The notes under the pieces are model-generated. The model did no database searches, had not been told where the DNA came from, and was given only the letters and a program-made list of their open reading frames with translations. Both the position numbers and the translations under genes were made by a program. Shown here piece after piece: positions 36,476-46,115 of a DNA stretch of 64,000 bases. Origin of the DNA: Sporolactobacillus spathodeae. Its GTDB lineage: Bacteria > Bacillota > Bacilli > Bacillales > Sporolactobacillaceae. Position 1 is the first letter of the stretch, and each line of letters begins with the position of its first letter. The stretch is from assembly GCF_016908935.1 (NCBI RefSeq), contig NZ_JAFBEV010000010.1, positions 1 to 64,000 on the forward strand, written 5' to 3'.

Positions 36476-38922
36476 GCAAGAGAGAGAAATTGCTGGATTT
36501 GCCGCTTGAAGAAGTGATTGGCGATCGCTTCGGCATTTACAGCAAATATATTATTCAGGAACGTGCCCTGCCGGATGTCCGCGACGGATTGAAACCGGTT
36601 CAACGCCGTATTCTTTACGCAATGTTCCGTGATGGTAACACGAGCGACAAACCTTTTCGAAAATCAGCAAAAACTGTTGGTAACGTAATTGGCAATTATC
36701 ATCCGCATGGTGATTCTTCCGTCTATGAAGCGATGGTACGGATGAGTCAGGATTGGAAAGTACGGATGCCGCTGATCGAAATGCATGGCAATAACGGTAG
36801 CTTAGACGGTGATCCGCCGGCGGCAATGCGCTATACTGAAGCCCGTCTCTCCAAAATTTCTGCTGAACTGATCCGCGATATCGATTCAAAAACTGTTGAT
36901 TTTGTATCGAATTTCGACGATACGCTGGAAGAACCGATTGTTTTCCCTTCGAAGTTTCCCAATCTACTCGTCAATGGATCGACAGGAATTTCTGCGGGTT
37001 ATGCAACAGAAATTCCGCCACATTCGCTTTCAGAAATTATTGATGCAACCATTCGTTTAATGGAGCATCCAGAAACAACCATCGATGATCTTATGACGCT
37101 TGTTAAAGGTCCTGATTTTCCATCGGGAGGCATAGTTCAGGGGATTGACGGCATTCGTAAAGCCTATCGCACCGGTAAAGGCAAAATTGTGATCCGCGCA
37201 AGAACTTCGGTTGAAACACTCCGTACAGGGAAACAGCAGATCATTATTACTGAACTACCCTATGAGGTCAATAAAGCATTACTCGTCAAGAAAATGGATG
37301 AGTTACGTCTGGATCATAAAGTCGAAGGCGTTGCCGAAGTTCGCGACGAAACGGATCGCAGCGGTATGCGAATGGTTGTTGAACTTAAAAGAGATGCCGA
37401 TGCGCAAGGAATTCTCAATTATTATTTTAAAAATACCGATTTGCAAATTGCCTATAATTTCAATATGGTTGCAATCGATCACAAGACACCGAAACAGCTG
37501 GGCTTGAAAGAAATACTTGAAGCCTATATTCAGCATCAAAAAGAAGTGATCACGCGTCGCTCTCAGTTTGAATGGCAGAAGAGTAAGGATCGGATGCATA
37601 TTGTCCAAGGTTTAATTAAAGCTGTATCGATTCTCGATGACGTGATTCGCACCATTCGCGCATCTAAAGATAAAAAAGACGCTAAATTAAACCTCTCACG
37701 TGCGTTCGGATTCAGCGAACCGCAGGCGGAAGCGATCGTTAGCCTTCAACTTTATCGACTGACGAATACAGATATTTTGACGCTGCAGCATGAGGAAGAA
37801 GAATTGAAAAAAACGATTGCGAGGCTTGAAGGCATTCTTTCCTCCGAACAGAAATTGATCGCGGTCATACGCGAAGAACTGATTGATGTTCGCAAAAAAT
37901 ATGCTGATACGAGACGGACAACCATTGAGCATGAAATCGAAGAGATAAAGATCGATCTCGAAGTCATGGTGGCTTCCGAAGAAGTCATGGTTTCGCTAAC
38001 GAAACATGGCTATATCAAACGTTCGAGTCTCCGATCTTTTGCCGCAAGCAGCTCGGACGACGCGGCAATGAAAGAAACGGATCATATCCTCTTTCAGAAA
38101 CAAATGAATACAACGGATACGCTACTTGTTTTTACCGATCAGGGGCGCTATCTCTTTCTGCCGATCCATGAAATTCAAGACAAAAGGTGGAAGGAAATGG
38201 GTCAGCACGTCGCCAGTCTTGTCCCTATCGACTCGGATGAGGAATTGATTACTGCTATCCCTGTTACCGATTTTGCCGAAAAAAACAAGTATCTCATTTT
38301 TATCACCGAGCAAGGCATGGTAAAACGGACGGATCTTGCTGACTACCAAGCGCAGCGCCGATCGAAACCATTAACCGCTTTAAAATTGAAAAAAGGCGAT
38401 CGTTGCATGGATGCATATTTGACGGATGGAAAATCCGAATTGTTGATTGTAACGCGCGGCGGTTATGCCCTGCGTTTCTCTGAAGAGGAAGCGGGTCTCG
38501 TGGGTCAGCGTGCTGCTGGCGTCAAGTCGATATTATTAAAAGCGAACGATCGAGTGATCGGTGGTGTAGCTTTTCTATCTGAGGAAACACCGGAATTATT
38601 TGTGGCAACCGATCGTGGTGCTGTAAAGAAAATGTCTCTAGACGCTCAGATTGAACGAGGCACGCGTGCTCGGCGAGGTCTCACCATCATTCGTGAATTA
38701 AAAACAAAACCGCACCAGATTGCTGGCATAGCTCTTGCCGCACCTGAGGACGCTTTTGTACTCCTGACCAGTCAGGGAAAAGAGACGATCATTCATTCGG
38801 CAGATGTGCGATTGTCTGACCGCTATACGAACGGTTCTTTCGTCGTGGACCAGGAGGCAGACGGGACGGTTGTTGCCGTCTGGAAAAATGCCTCTGATGA
38901 AAATAAAAACCCAACTGTTTAA
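36472..38922 (+). CDS. parC: DNA topoisomerase IV subunit A (ParC)
   Basis: An 816-residue cleavage subunit. The catalytic tyrosine is Tyr121 in [10 protein letters not shown], preceded by the quinolone-region sequence [16 protein letters not shown], with Ser and Glu-type positions unchanged from wild-type-like proteins (D81, S82, E86). The C-terminal half has a beta-pinwheel with repeated segments such as [13 protein letters not shown] and [13 protein letters not shown]. It lacks an obvious GyrA-box (QRRGGKG), which agrees with ParC rather than GyrA. Its stop overlaps by 4 bp with the stop of the convergent membrane-protein gene. Confidence 0.93.
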   Translation: MSKREKLLDLPLEEVIGDRFGIYSKYIIQERALPDVRDGLKPVQRRILYAMFRDGNTSDKPFRKSAKTVGNVIGNYHPHGDSSVYEAMVRMSQDWKVRMPLIEMHGNNGSLDGDPPAAMRYTEARLSKISAELIRDIDSKTVDFVSNFDDTLEEPIVFPSKFPNLLVNGSTGISAGYATEIPPHSLSEIIDATIRLMEHPETTIDDLMTLVKGPDFPSGGIVQGIDGIRKAYRTGKGKIVIRARTSVETLRTGKQQIIITELPYEVNKALLVKKMDELRLDHKVEGVAEVRDETDRSGMRMVVELKRDADAQGILNYYFKNTDLQIAYNFNMVAIDHKTPKQLGLKEILEAYIQHQKEVITRRSQFEWQKSKDRMHIVQGLIKAVSILDDVIRTIRASKDKKDAKLNLSRAFGFSEPQAEAIVSLQLYRLTNTDILTLQHEEEELKKTIARLEGILSSEQKLIAVIREELIDVRKKYADTRRTTIEHEIEEIKIDLEVMVASEEVMVSLTKHGYIKRSSLRSFAASSSDDAAMKETDHILFQKQMNTTDTLLVFTDQGRYLFLPIHEIQDKRWKEMGQHVASLVPIDSDEELITAIPVTDFAEKNKYLIFITEQGMVKRTDLADYQAQRRSKPLTALKLKKGDRCMDAYLTDGKSELLIVTRGGYALRFSEEEAGLVGQRAAGVKSILLKANDRVIGGVAFLSEETPELFVATDRGAVKKMSLDAQIERGTRARRGLTIIRELKTKPHQIAGIALAAPEDAFVLLTSQGKETIIHSADVRLSDRYTNGSFVVDQEADGTVVAVWKNASDENKNPTV

Positions 38923-39458
38923 GACGTTTCAGACTGTTTCGACTTGTTCTTCTCTAATTGACCGATTTTGAGCGGTGGATCTCGGTAAAGGAACAGGTAA
39001 ATGATCAGTGAAAGCGTAAGAACAAACAAATAGATTGGCAATGAATAAAACATTTGGTAGTTGTTGAGATAATGATAAACGCCTGCATGCCAAGAAACCG
39101 CTTCTGAGAAAATGGCAAAAAGCGACCAGACAGCAGTGTAAGTGAAATAGTTCCACCGTGTCTGACGCAACATGCTACATCCATAAAAGAAGAAATAGGC
39201 AAATGGGCCAAACATCAGCTGCGAGAGGTAGTCCCATTGATCAAAATGCGGGGTATCATTAATGGTGTAAAAATTAAACGGTTGCACGCAAAGTACATTA
39301 TCGAAGAAAAGATCGAAATAGATACCGATAATGACTGCAAGTAAAGTCTGCGCTCGCGAAAAGCGTTTCGGCAAGAGGAAGAGCAGGGTATAACCAACGA
39401 AAATAATTATGAGAATGAATAGTTCATTGTAATTGAGCAGATCATTGTGCATGCGCAT
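38919..39458 (-). CDS. membrane protein, CBO0543-like
   Basis: A 179-residue protein with five probable transmembrane helices and conserved aromatic and aspartate residues between them ([33 protein letters not shown]). ATG 39458 follows AGAGGAGGG by about 7 nt; the frame extends further upstream but without a ribosome site. Its start is 19 bp after the stop of the next upstream gene, a shorter protein of similar character, so the two form an operon. The family name is a tentative recall and function is unknown. Confidence 0.65.
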   Translation of the reverse strand: MRMHNDLLNYNELFILIIIFVGYTLLFLLPKRFSRAQTLLAVIIGIYFDLFFDNVLCVQPFNFYTINDTPHFDQWDYLSQLMFGPFAYFFFYGCSMLRQTRWNYFTYTAVWSLFAIFSEAVSWHAGVYHYLNNYQMFYSLPIYLFVLTLSLIIYLFLYRDPPLKIGQLEKNKSKQSETS

Positions 39459-39477
39459 GGGACAACCCTCCTCTGGA

Positions 39478-39954
39478 CTAAACTTCTCCGTTGCAATCGG
39501 ACATTTGTGCGAAAACGTAGGATAGAAAACGAATAAAAAACAAGTAAAGAATAGAACCGGTGAGCCATATTGGCCAGCTAAGCGTATCCATTTGTACAAA
39601 GTGTTTTTCGATAAATAAATAAGCGTCGAAAATGAAGAGAAATAAAACATTGGTAAAGCGTCTACGCCAAATCTTCCTGTTCTGAACGGCCAGCAGATAA
39701 AGGACAGTCAGCAACGGTAAAATACCGTTTCGATTAATAAGCAACGCGAGAAATTCAGGAACAGAATAAGGTTTATGATCTGAATTCATCAGGAGCCCTG
39801 TCGCATTAAATAGGAGCATCAAAACGATTGAACTAGACATGAAAACAAAAAGCATCTGCTTGCTACTGAGTGATTTTCGGATACACAAGAACCAGCCAAT
39901 TTCGGCCCAAAGTAGACAAATATTCGCTGCAAGTATCATAAAGGGATCTTCCAT
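39478..39954 (-). CDS. small multi-pass membrane protein
   Basis: A 158-residue protein with about five hydrophobic segments and few charged residues. It resembles the protein encoded directly downstream in layout, both ending with a FxRFLSYVF or LFLYRD-like segment. The start is uncertain: ATG 39954 lacks a clear ribosome site, while ATG 39939 has GGAAG about 9 nt upstream. No function can be assigned. Confidence 0.6.
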   Translation of the reverse strand: MEDPFMILAANICLLWAEIGWFLCIRKSLSSKQMLFVFMSSSIVLMLLFNATGLLMNSDHKPYSVPEFLALLINRNGILPLLTVLYLLAVQNRKIWRRRFTNVLFLFIFDAYLFIEKHFVQMDTLSWPIWLTGSILYLFFIRFLSYVFAQMSDCNGEV

Positions 39955-40162
39955 TCTGTTGATGAACTCTTATTAGAATGTGTTGCTGCACAAGATTCAT
40001 TCGTTTAAAAAACTATTTTTTCGGGAAAGGTGCAAAACAGGTGTTGCTTTTACCTGTGAGAAAGCAATCTGTTCGCTTCTTTCGAAGAATTCCATTAAGA
40101 TAAAGAATAGCTGAATGATTCATTGCAGCCAAAATAGAGAGTTGACATGTTTTGGAGGGATA

Positions 40163-41176
40163 ATGGTGACAAGTCAAGACACTATATATGATGTAACAAT
40201 TATCGGCGGTGGTCCGACTGGACTCTATACCGCTTTTTATGCGGGCATGCGCCAAATGAAAGTCAAATTGATTGAGAGTATGCCGCAGCTTGGTGGCCAA
40301 CTCGGTGCGCTTTATCCGGAAAAAGAAATATTCGATGTGGCTGGTTTTCCAGCGATTAAAGCGAAGCATTTGGTTGCCAATTTAACCAAGCAAGCCCTTC
40401 AATTCAATCCAGATATTCTTCTTGATCAGAAGATTAATCAGTTAAACCGACAAGAGGACGGCACACTTGTCTTATCCGCGGAGGATGGGACGCAGCATTT
40501 GACGCGAACGGTGATTATTACAGCGGGAGTCGGTGCTTTTTCTCCGCGTCCATTAAAGGTCGATGGCGCAGAAAGCTACGAGGCAGGAAACCTGCATTAT
40601 TATGTCAATGACTTACAGAAATTTGCTGGGCGACGCGTTGTGCTTCTCGGCGGTGGTGACTCTGCTGTTGACTGGGCGAACACGCTGGCACCGATTGCAG
40701 CTCATGTAACAATCGTTCATCGGCGCAATGAGTTTCGAGCGCATGAGAGTAGTGTTATGCAAATGAAGCAATCTTCTATATCAATTCTTACACCGTACAC
40801 AGCTAAGGCGATTGTTGGCGATGGGACAACAATTGAGAAACTGATTGTTGAAGAAGTTAAGGGAACGAAAGAAGAAGTACTCCCACTCGATGATTTGATC
40901 GTCAATTACGGCTTTGTCTCAGCGCTCGGGCCGATCAAAGATTGGGGTTTAGCGCTCGATAAAAATTCAATCCTCGTGAATTCAAAAATGGAAACTAATC
41001 TGCCAGGTGTATACGCAGCCGGTGATATAGCTGTTTATCCGGGTAAGGTGAAACTGATTGCAACAGGTTTCGGCGAAGCGCCTACCGCAGTCAATAATGC
41101 CAAACATTTGATTGATCCGGATGCGCGGACACAGCCAATGCATAGTTCAAGCGCGGGCGAATTATTTTCAAAATAA
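40163..41176 (+). CDS. ferredoxin/flavodoxin-NADP+ reductase, YumC type
   Basis: A 337-residue flavoprotein of the thioredoxin-reductase-like FNR group. The FAD loop is [16 protein letters not shown], the NADP loop is [16 protein letters not shown], and [19 protein letters not shown] closes the FAD site. The CxxC redox pair of thioredoxin reductase is absent, which separates this family. ATG 40163 is 3 nt and GTG 40166 is 6 nt from GGAGGG, so either may be used. It supplies reduced ferredoxin or flavodoxin from NADPH. A terminator follows at 41184. Confidence 0.9.
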   Translation: MVTSQDTIYDVTIIGGGPTGLYTAFYAGMRQMKVKLIESMPQLGGQLGALYPEKEIFDVAGFPAIKAKHLVANLTKQALQFNPDILLDQKINQLNRQEDGTLVLSAEDGTQHLTRTVIITAGVGAFSPRPLKVDGAESYEAGNLHYYVNDLQKFAGRRVVLLGGGDSAVDWANTLAPIAAHVTIVHRRNEFRAHESSVMQMKQSSISILTPYTAKAIVGDGTTIEKLIVEEVKGTKEEVLPLDDLIVNYGFVSALGPIKDWGLALDKNSILVNSKMETNLPGVYAAGDIAVYPGKVKLIATGFGEAPTAVNNAKHLIDPDARTQPMHSSSAGELFSK

Positions 41177-41183
41177 ATGGCCA

Positions 41184-41213
41184 GTGCCGCTCTAAAATTG
41201 AGCGGCATTTTTG
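41184..41213 (+). terminator. intrinsic terminator
   Basis: TGCCGCTC (41185–41192) pairs with GAGCGGCA (41200–41207), followed by T. Confidence 0.85.
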
Positions 41214-41256
41214 CTGACTTACAAAAATAAGATTTCTAATAAATGGCGGTGACTTC

Positions 41257-42465
41257 ATGCAAGACGATCAACGATTAACGTCCCTGTTTCAAATCCTTGC
41301 ACTTCTAAACGCCCATCAGATCAGTTATACAATTGAAGGGGCAATGGCTCTAGCACTGCAAGGTGTTCCATCTGTGGAAAATGAAGAAGAGGCTTGCCGG
41401 ATACTTTTTCAATGGGACGCTTTTGAAAAGATATCTCAACTCTTCGCAGACTATCCAGATTTTTGTATTATCGATGAGACGGACGGAAAGGCGATTACGC
41501 TAGCTTACGATCGTTGGTCTTATTATCTTCATTGTACATATGGGACAGTCATTCGAACCGATCCGGATCGTGTATTGACTCCTTGCCAGGGTAATGAGAT
41601 TCCTGTCAAATGTTTTGATTCTTATTTGCGGGAATTAAATATTAATTCTCCGATGCGTCGCGCTGTCAAAGAATATTTAGCCCAATTGCAGCAAACGGAT
41701 GCATCAGCAAATGGTGAAGCTTGGAATGAAGATGCCTTCCAAGCTTGGATTCATCGTTTTGGTACACCGCAGCAGGCTGCAGAGAAAATCAGGAAAAATC
41801 CAAAAGCAAAGCTCGGTACACTAGCACCTTATTTTTCGGAGAATGAAGTCATTGGTCGCCGGATTCTTAATATGCTTGGGTCTCATGGTGGCAAGGCTAT
41901 CGCACTCGCTTCGATGGGCGCAGAAGTGACTGTTGTCGATATTTCATCCGAAAACGCCGCCTATGCCAGACAGACTGCAGCGGCAATCGAAGTTCCCCTT
42001 CATTATGTGGTCTCGGATGTACTCAATCTCCCTGAGGAAGAGAAAGCAAAGAGCTACGATTGCGTGTTTATGGAACTTGGCATTCTACATTATTTTATTG
42101 ATTTAGAGCCTCTTGCAGCACTTATTATGGGGATGTTGCGGACTGGCGGGACGATGATTCTTCAAGATTTTCATCCTGTATCAACAAAGCTTGTGACCAC
42201 AAAAGGGAAAAAGCAAGTTGTTTTCGGTAATTACTTTGATAAAAAATTAATCACACGTTCGGTTGCATACGAAAAGCATTTGGATCAAGATCGTCATCAG
42301 CAACTGAAGCATCACGTATATTTAAGAGAATGGACGTTAGGCGAAATCGTCACTGCTTTTGCCGCAGCTGGACTGCGTGTGGAACGGCTGGATGAGGCAC
42401 CAAATATGAAGATTGCCGATATCGGTTTACCAAAGTTATTTACCCTTGTCTGTACCAAGGATTGA
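41257..42465 (+). CDS. two-domain protein: nucleotidyltransferase-like N-terminus and SAM methyltransferase
   Basis: A 402-residue protein. Residues about 1–145 resemble a minimal nucleotidyltransferase or its relatives (LLNAHQISYTIEGAMALALQ), but no clear GS plus DxD catalytic set is visible, so this part is probably non-catalytic. Residues about 195–400 are a class I methyltransferase with SAM loop NMLGSHGGKAIALASMGAEV, acidic VVDIS and the post-I motif VFMELGILHYF. The loop has LGSHGG where most have DxGxG. The substrate is unknown. It stands alone after the reductase. Confidence 0.7.
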   Translation: MQDDQRLTSLFQILALLNAHQISYTIEGAMALALQGVPSVENEEEACRILFQWDAFEKISQLFADYPDFCIIDETDGKAITLAYDRWSYYLHCTYGTVIRTDPDRVLTPCQGNEIPVKCFDSYLRELNINSPMRRAVKEYLAQLQQTDASANGEAWNEDAFQAWIHRFGTPQQAAEKIRKNPKAKLGTLAPYFSENEVIGRRILNMLGSHGGKAIALASMGAEVTVVDISSENAAYARQTAAAIEVPLHYVVSDVLNLPEEEKAKSYDCVFMELGILHYFIDLEPLAALIMGMLRTGGTMILQDFHPVSTKLVTTKGKKQVVFGNYFDKKLITRSVAYEKHLDQDRHQQLKHHVYLREWTLGEIVTAFAAAGLRVERLDEAPNMKIADIGLPKLFTLVCTKD

Positions 42466-42504
42466 TTAGCAAGTCAAACGGCATTTTTTAAAAGATACGA
42501 ATGC

Positions 42505-42613
42505 ATAAGATTTTGTATAAAAAAATGCAGCGAAGGCGCGCGGCGTCCGCGGCAAGCGAACAGCAGGAGAAAAAATTATCAAAAAAGGATGGGCATAACC
42601 AAGTTTATCTTAT
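42505..42613 (+). repeat. copy of the GC-rich dispersed repeat with central deletion
   Basis: TTTTGTATAAAAAAATGCAG and GCGAAGGCGCGCGGCG are followed directly by GTCCGCGGCAAGCGAACAGC and the tail ATCAAAAAAGGATGGGC. Then CCAAGTTTATCTTA matches the sequence after the 10281 copy. Confidence 0.6.
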
Positions 42614-42733
42614 CTTGAGGAATACCTATGGCACTTTCAACACTAATGGATCATAAATTTCTCGTTCAAGTCATTAAGTTATTCAGTTTCATACTAAACT
42701 GATAATAAGCTGGTTTGAAGAAGGTGAATCGGG

Positions 42734-43174
42734 TTGAAAGAAAACAAACAAGGGAGTCGCTTAGACAAGAAACTGAAAACGAGTCTCGAATTATCGGATA
42801 CTCTATCAAAGGCTTATCATTCTCAGACGAAAGCGTATAATCTTTTCCTAAAAAGGTGGGGATTGTCCTTACCGCAATACTCGATTTTGAAACAGATTCA
42901 GAGACATCAGCGCCTCTCACAAAAGGAGCTTGCGGAACATCTTCTTGTTTCAAAAGGCAATATTACACAGTTGATCGGAAAATTAGAGCGCGCTGGATGG
43001 ATTGCACGCGAACAAGAATGGAAAACAAAATACCTGACATTGACTTCAAGCGGCACAGTATTGATGAATCAAATAGAACCTGAGCAAAAACAGTTTTTGC
43101 TTCAACTCTATCAGGACTTGACGAGGAAAGAGCAAAAAATGATGATCCGCTTATTGCAACCATTAGTTGACTAG
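42734..43174 (+). CDS. MarR-family transcriptional regulator
   Basis: A 146-residue winged-helix protein. LPQYSILKQIQRHQRLSQKE begins the DNA-binding region, AEHLLVSKGNITQLIGKLERAGW is the helix-turn-helix, and the wing carries REQEWKTKYLTLT. It starts with TTG 42734 after AAGGTGA. There is no adjacent gene in a clear operon, and its ligand is unknown. A terminator follows at 43208. Confidence 0.85.
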   Translation: MKENKQGSRLDKKLKTSLELSDTLSKAYHSQTKAYNLFLKRWGLSLPQYSILKQIQRHQRLSQKELAEHLLVSKGNITQLIGKLERAGWIAREQEWKTKYLTLTSSGTVLMNQIEPEQKQFLLQLYQDLTRKEQKMMIRLLQPLVD

Positions 43175-43207
43175 ATACTTTGCCAATCAAAAAATAAACA
43201 TAGCTCT

Positions 43208-43240
43208 AATGGTTTTCCTAATGACGGAAGACCATTTTTT
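43208..43240 (+). terminator. intrinsic terminator of the marR gene
   Basis: AATGGTTTTCC (43208–43218) pairs with GGAAGACCATT (43226–43236), then T. Confidence 0.75.
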
Positions 43241-43348
43241 ATGGGCATAAATGCGAACATATCTATTAATCAAACGTTTAATTAAGACATGTGTTCCATT
43301 CGACGCCTCTTTTCTTTGAATGAATTTTAGTTAGAAAAAATTGGTGTA

Positions 43349-43404
43349 GCCAAGTCATTTTTGCAGCATTACGCTTCGGCTGCTCGCTTGACGCAGGCGA
43401 AGCG
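43349..43404 (-). repeat. partial copy of the dispersed repeat, reverse orientation
   Basis: Read on the minus strand it gives CAAGCGAGCAGCCGAAGCGT, ATGCTGCAAAAATGACTTGGC, matching the 3' third of the 10281 copy. The rest of the 43241–43630 spacer holds an inverted repeat (ATCCTCG 43534–43540 with CGAGGAT 43550–43556) and nothing else I can name. Confidence 0.6.
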
Positions 43405-43631
43405 TGTTTTCTCAGTAGGGTCGATATCCTGCTGGTTCTCAATTGGCTCGCTTCACTTTTTGTGCTAAGAGAATTTGATACAGTCTTATCTTTTGAGATA
43501 AACCAGCTACGCTACGTGCTTCGTCGTATAGAGATCCTCGCCGATTAACCGAGGATGGATCCCGAACTTCTTGTTTTATATGCATAATATAAGCATATTT
43601 AGTCGCCTTTTGTACGGTGCTTATCCTTTAT

Positions 43632-43668
43632 TTATACGTATAACACGTGTATATTTATATGTATAAAA
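43632..43668. promoter_or_regulatory. palindromic AT-rich operator-like site
   Basis: TTTATACGTATAACACGTG and TATATTTATATGTATAAA form an imperfect inverted repeat about 40 bp before the EXLDI gene. The bound protein is unknown. Confidence 0.4.
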
Positions 43669-43706
43669 CGAATAGACTCGTTCAAATCTTAGGGAGGATG
43701 TACGTG

Positions 43707-44246
43707 ATGCCTAATAAAACGATTTATGTGCCGGATGCTGACCTGCAAGTTTTTGATGACGCTCAAAATGTTTCGGGAAAGAATTTATCCGCAACGATCG
43801 TTCAGGCACTTCGCTTTTATATCAAAATTGGCGAAGGTAAAGGATTCGAGCATATCGAAATCTCTGAGGGCGAGAAGGGTTTTTACACACGGAAACGGTT
43901 TATTGGCAGAGAACTCGCTTCAGCAAATGTCAGCGATCGGAACGGTGAACGGATGACAACATATGTTGTCTATGAAACGGCTCATGGTCGGTACGCTGTT
44001 TTTATTACTATCGAGATGAAGATGCCGTTTGAGCAGTCAATAGAGAGAGAGTTGGAGAAACGGATTATGGAACGTTTAGCTAGAACAGATAAAAATATCT
44101 TCGAACTGTCGAAAGAGGAGAGTCAGCCGCCAGAAGTCCGTCGACTTGAAATCTATCAATCGATCGATGCGCTCTCCGGTCATATTCCGAGTGATTTATA
44201 TCGAGCGCTTCATGAAATCAGAGATGGAGAATTTCTTGACATCTGA
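43707..44246 (+). CDS. EXLDI-type protein
   Basis: A 179-residue protein ending in the motif EFLDI, the hallmark of the EXLDI family as I know it. The N-terminus (MPNKTIYVPDADLQVFDDAQ) resembles a ribbon-helix-helix domain, and the middle part is a beta-rich region (GFYTRKRFIGRELASANV, TTYVVYETAHGRYAVFI). ATG 43707 has AGGGAGG about 9 nt upstream. CorA follows after 41 bp. Its function is unknown; a DNA-binding or regulatory role is inferred from the N-terminus only. Confidence 0.7.
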   Translation: MPNKTIYVPDADLQVFDDAQNVSGKNLSATIVQALRFYIKIGEGKGFEHIEISEGEKGFYTRKRFIGRELASANVSDRNGERMTTYVVYETAHGRYAVFITIEMKMPFEQSIERELEKRIMERLARTDKNIFELSKEESQPPEVRRLEIYQSIDALSGHIPSDLYRALHEIRDGEFLDI

Positions 44247-44287
44247 TTTTATTCCAATGCTGTCGAAGGATAAAAGGAGATTATGGA

Positions 44288-45244
44288 ATGATTCGCATAC
44301 TTGCAGTCTCAGACGGTAATCTGCAGGACAAGCTGAGTTTGTACGAACTATTCAAGCAAGAACCGAAGGACTGGTATTGGGTGGATATCAGTGCACCAAG
44401 TGAGAAAGAAGAAGCGGAGATTGCCCAATTCTTACCAGCCTCGCACAATCCATCAAAAAAAGAACCGCAAGTGAACCGGCGGCCACAGTTAAAATTTTTT
44501 GGTGACAGCTATCGATTGACACTGATTGTGATCAGTCCGAACACGCTGAAAGCTCATGAGCTGCATCTTTATATCAGCGGCAATACATTAATTAGCCGAC
44601 ACCATGATAATTTAAAAGCAATAAATGATGTCTGGCATGAATGCCGACCCATTGGGAAGACTCCTGATCCTGAAAATATTCATAATATTCTTCACCGTCT
44701 GTTTGATCGACTCCTCGAACAGTATTTTATGGTGGCCAACCAACTTGAAGATCAGATTGATCTGCTCGATGACAATTTGAAAGGTGAATCTATCCGCAAG
44801 CTGGACAATCGCGTCTTCCGGATTCGTCATCAATTACTTGGCTTTCGACGCAGTATCTCGCCGCTTCAGGATATCATTCAACGAATGATTGCATCACCGC
44901 TTATTGAGACGGCGGAGCAAGAAACCTTATATTTACGTGAGTTTAGTGAAAATCTGGCGCGTATTGTTCATATTATTGAAGCGAATTTGGAGATTACATC
45001 GGATATTCGCGACAGCTATCTTTCACTGACTTCTTACCGAATGAATAGTATTATGCAGACACTGACCGTGATCACAGTCATTTTTATGCCGCTCACTTTT
45101 ATCGCTGGCGTATATGGTATGAATTTTAAGTATATGCCTGAACTGAAGTGGCATTACGGATATTACATCGTTTTAATCCTAATGATGGGCATAGCTATCA
45201 GCATGTACTTTTGGTTCAGAAGAAAAGGTTGGTTTAGAGATTAA
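44288..45244 (+). CDS. corA: CorA-family magnesium/divalent cation channel
   Basis: A 318-residue protein with a long cytoplasmic helical domain and two C-terminal transmembrane helices (about 255–275 and 290–310). The selectivity motif GMN is in VYGMNFKYMPEL between them. The stalk helix contains the usual DNLKGESIRKLDNRVFRIR and a YLSLTSYRMNSIMQTLTVIT segment. AAAAGGAG precedes ATG 44288. It mediates Mg or related metal uptake and possibly belongs with the EXLDI gene in one transcript. A terminator follows. Confidence 0.9.
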   Translation: MIRILAVSDGNLQDKLSLYELFKQEPKDWYWVDISAPSEKEEAEIAQFLPASHNPSKKEPQVNRRPQLKFFGDSYRLTLIVISPNTLKAHELHLYISGNTLISRHHDNLKAINDVWHECRPIGKTPDPENIHNILHRLFDRLLEQYFMVANQLEDQIDLLDDNLKGESIRKLDNRVFRIRHQLLGFRRSISPLQDIIQRMIASPLIETAEQETLYLREFSENLARIVHIIEANLEITSDIRDSYLSLTSYRMNSIMQTLTVITVIFMPLTFIAGVYGMNFKYMPELKWHYGYYIVLILMMGIAISMYFWFRRKGWFRD

Positions 45245-45249
45245 TCCAG

Positions 45250-45299
45250 ATCAGCTGTTGGCCGTTATCCACGAACCATTACAGCTGATTTTCTTTTTT
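45250..45299 (+). terminator. intrinsic terminator of corA
   Basis: ATCAGCTGT (45250–45258) pairs with ACAGCTGAT (45281–45289) and a T-rich run follows. Confidence 0.65.
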
Positions 45300-45441
45300 C
45301 CCGAGACATTTGAGTTATTGCATTTCTCGCATGCAAATCAACAAGATATCTTGTAAAACCCATTTTTACATCTACGCATCAAATCAGGTTATGTTACACT
45401 AATTGTTAAAAAGAACAGATCGCAAGTAAGGGAGAGCTGAA

Positions 45442-46014
45442 ATGGAAGAATTGAAGGAACGGATACTCAGGGAAGGCGAAGTGATTGGCAATAACATTAT
45501 CAAAGTTGATCGATTTCTCAATCACCAAATTGATCCGGTTTTTATGCAAGCAATTGGGAGGCAATTTGCTGCACAATTTGCTGATCAAAAAATAACCAAG
45601 GTCATTACAATTGAATCGTCAGGGATTGCTCCAGCGGTTATGACGGGTCTGGCACTCGAAGTTCCAGTTATTTTTATACGAAAGAAGAAACCAACTACAT
45701 CAAAGGGTGAGGTTTTCGTTGCGGAAGTTTACTCCTATACGAAGAAAGAAACAAATGCCATCTATATTGAGAAAGAGTTATTGACGAATCAAGATCGCGT
45801 CCTGATTATCGACGACTTTCTGGCAAATGGGGAGGCTTCACTTGGTCTCGCTAAATTAGTAGAGATGTCAGGCGCTTTGGTCGCAGGTGTGGGCATTGTA
45901 GTTGAAAAATCATTTCAGAATGGGCGACATCGGCTCGATCATGCCGGTTATCGCGTTCATGCACTGGCTAGAATCGCTTCACTTGAAGGGGGAGAAGTGC
46001 GCTTTCTTGATTGA
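45442..46014 (+). CDS. xpt: xanthine phosphoribosyltransferase
   Basis: A 190-residue purine salvage enzyme converting xanthine and PRPP to XMP. The PRPP loop is VLIIDDFLANGEAS, and the N-terminal ILREGEVIGNNIIKVDRFLN and IESSGIAPAVMTG blocks are typical of Xpt. GGGAGAG lies 9 nt before ATG 45442. I found no purine riboswitch core in the 140 bp upstream of the start, unlike the B. subtilis gene, and no pbuX gene follows. A terminator lies at 46079. Confidence 0.92.
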   Translation: MEELKERILREGEVIGNNIIKVDRFLNHQIDPVFMQAIGRQFAAQFADQKITKVITIESSGIAPAVMTGLALEVPVIFIRKKKPTTSKGEVFVAEVYSYTKKETNAIYIEKELLTNQDRVLIIDDFLANGEASLGLAKLVEMSGALVAGVGIVVEKSFQNGRHRLDHAGYRVHALARIASLEGGEVRFLD

Positions 46015-46078
46015 ACGACATAACAAATTATTTTAAAGAGTACATAAATATTATTATGTAAACTTATTGAAAGATAGG

Positions 46079-46112
46079 GCACGGCTAGACAGTTCAGCCG
46101 TGTCTTCTTAGT
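46079..46112. terminator. terminator shared by xpt and convergent xerS-like gene
   Basis: GCACGGCT (46079–46086) pairs with AGCCGTGT (46096–46103), followed by a T-rich run. It lies between the two convergent genes. Confidence 0.65.
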
Positions 46113-46115
46113 TTT

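Noticed and set aside
45300-45441. Purine riboswitch before xpt
   Set aside because: The conserved core sequences and the P1 stem could not be found.
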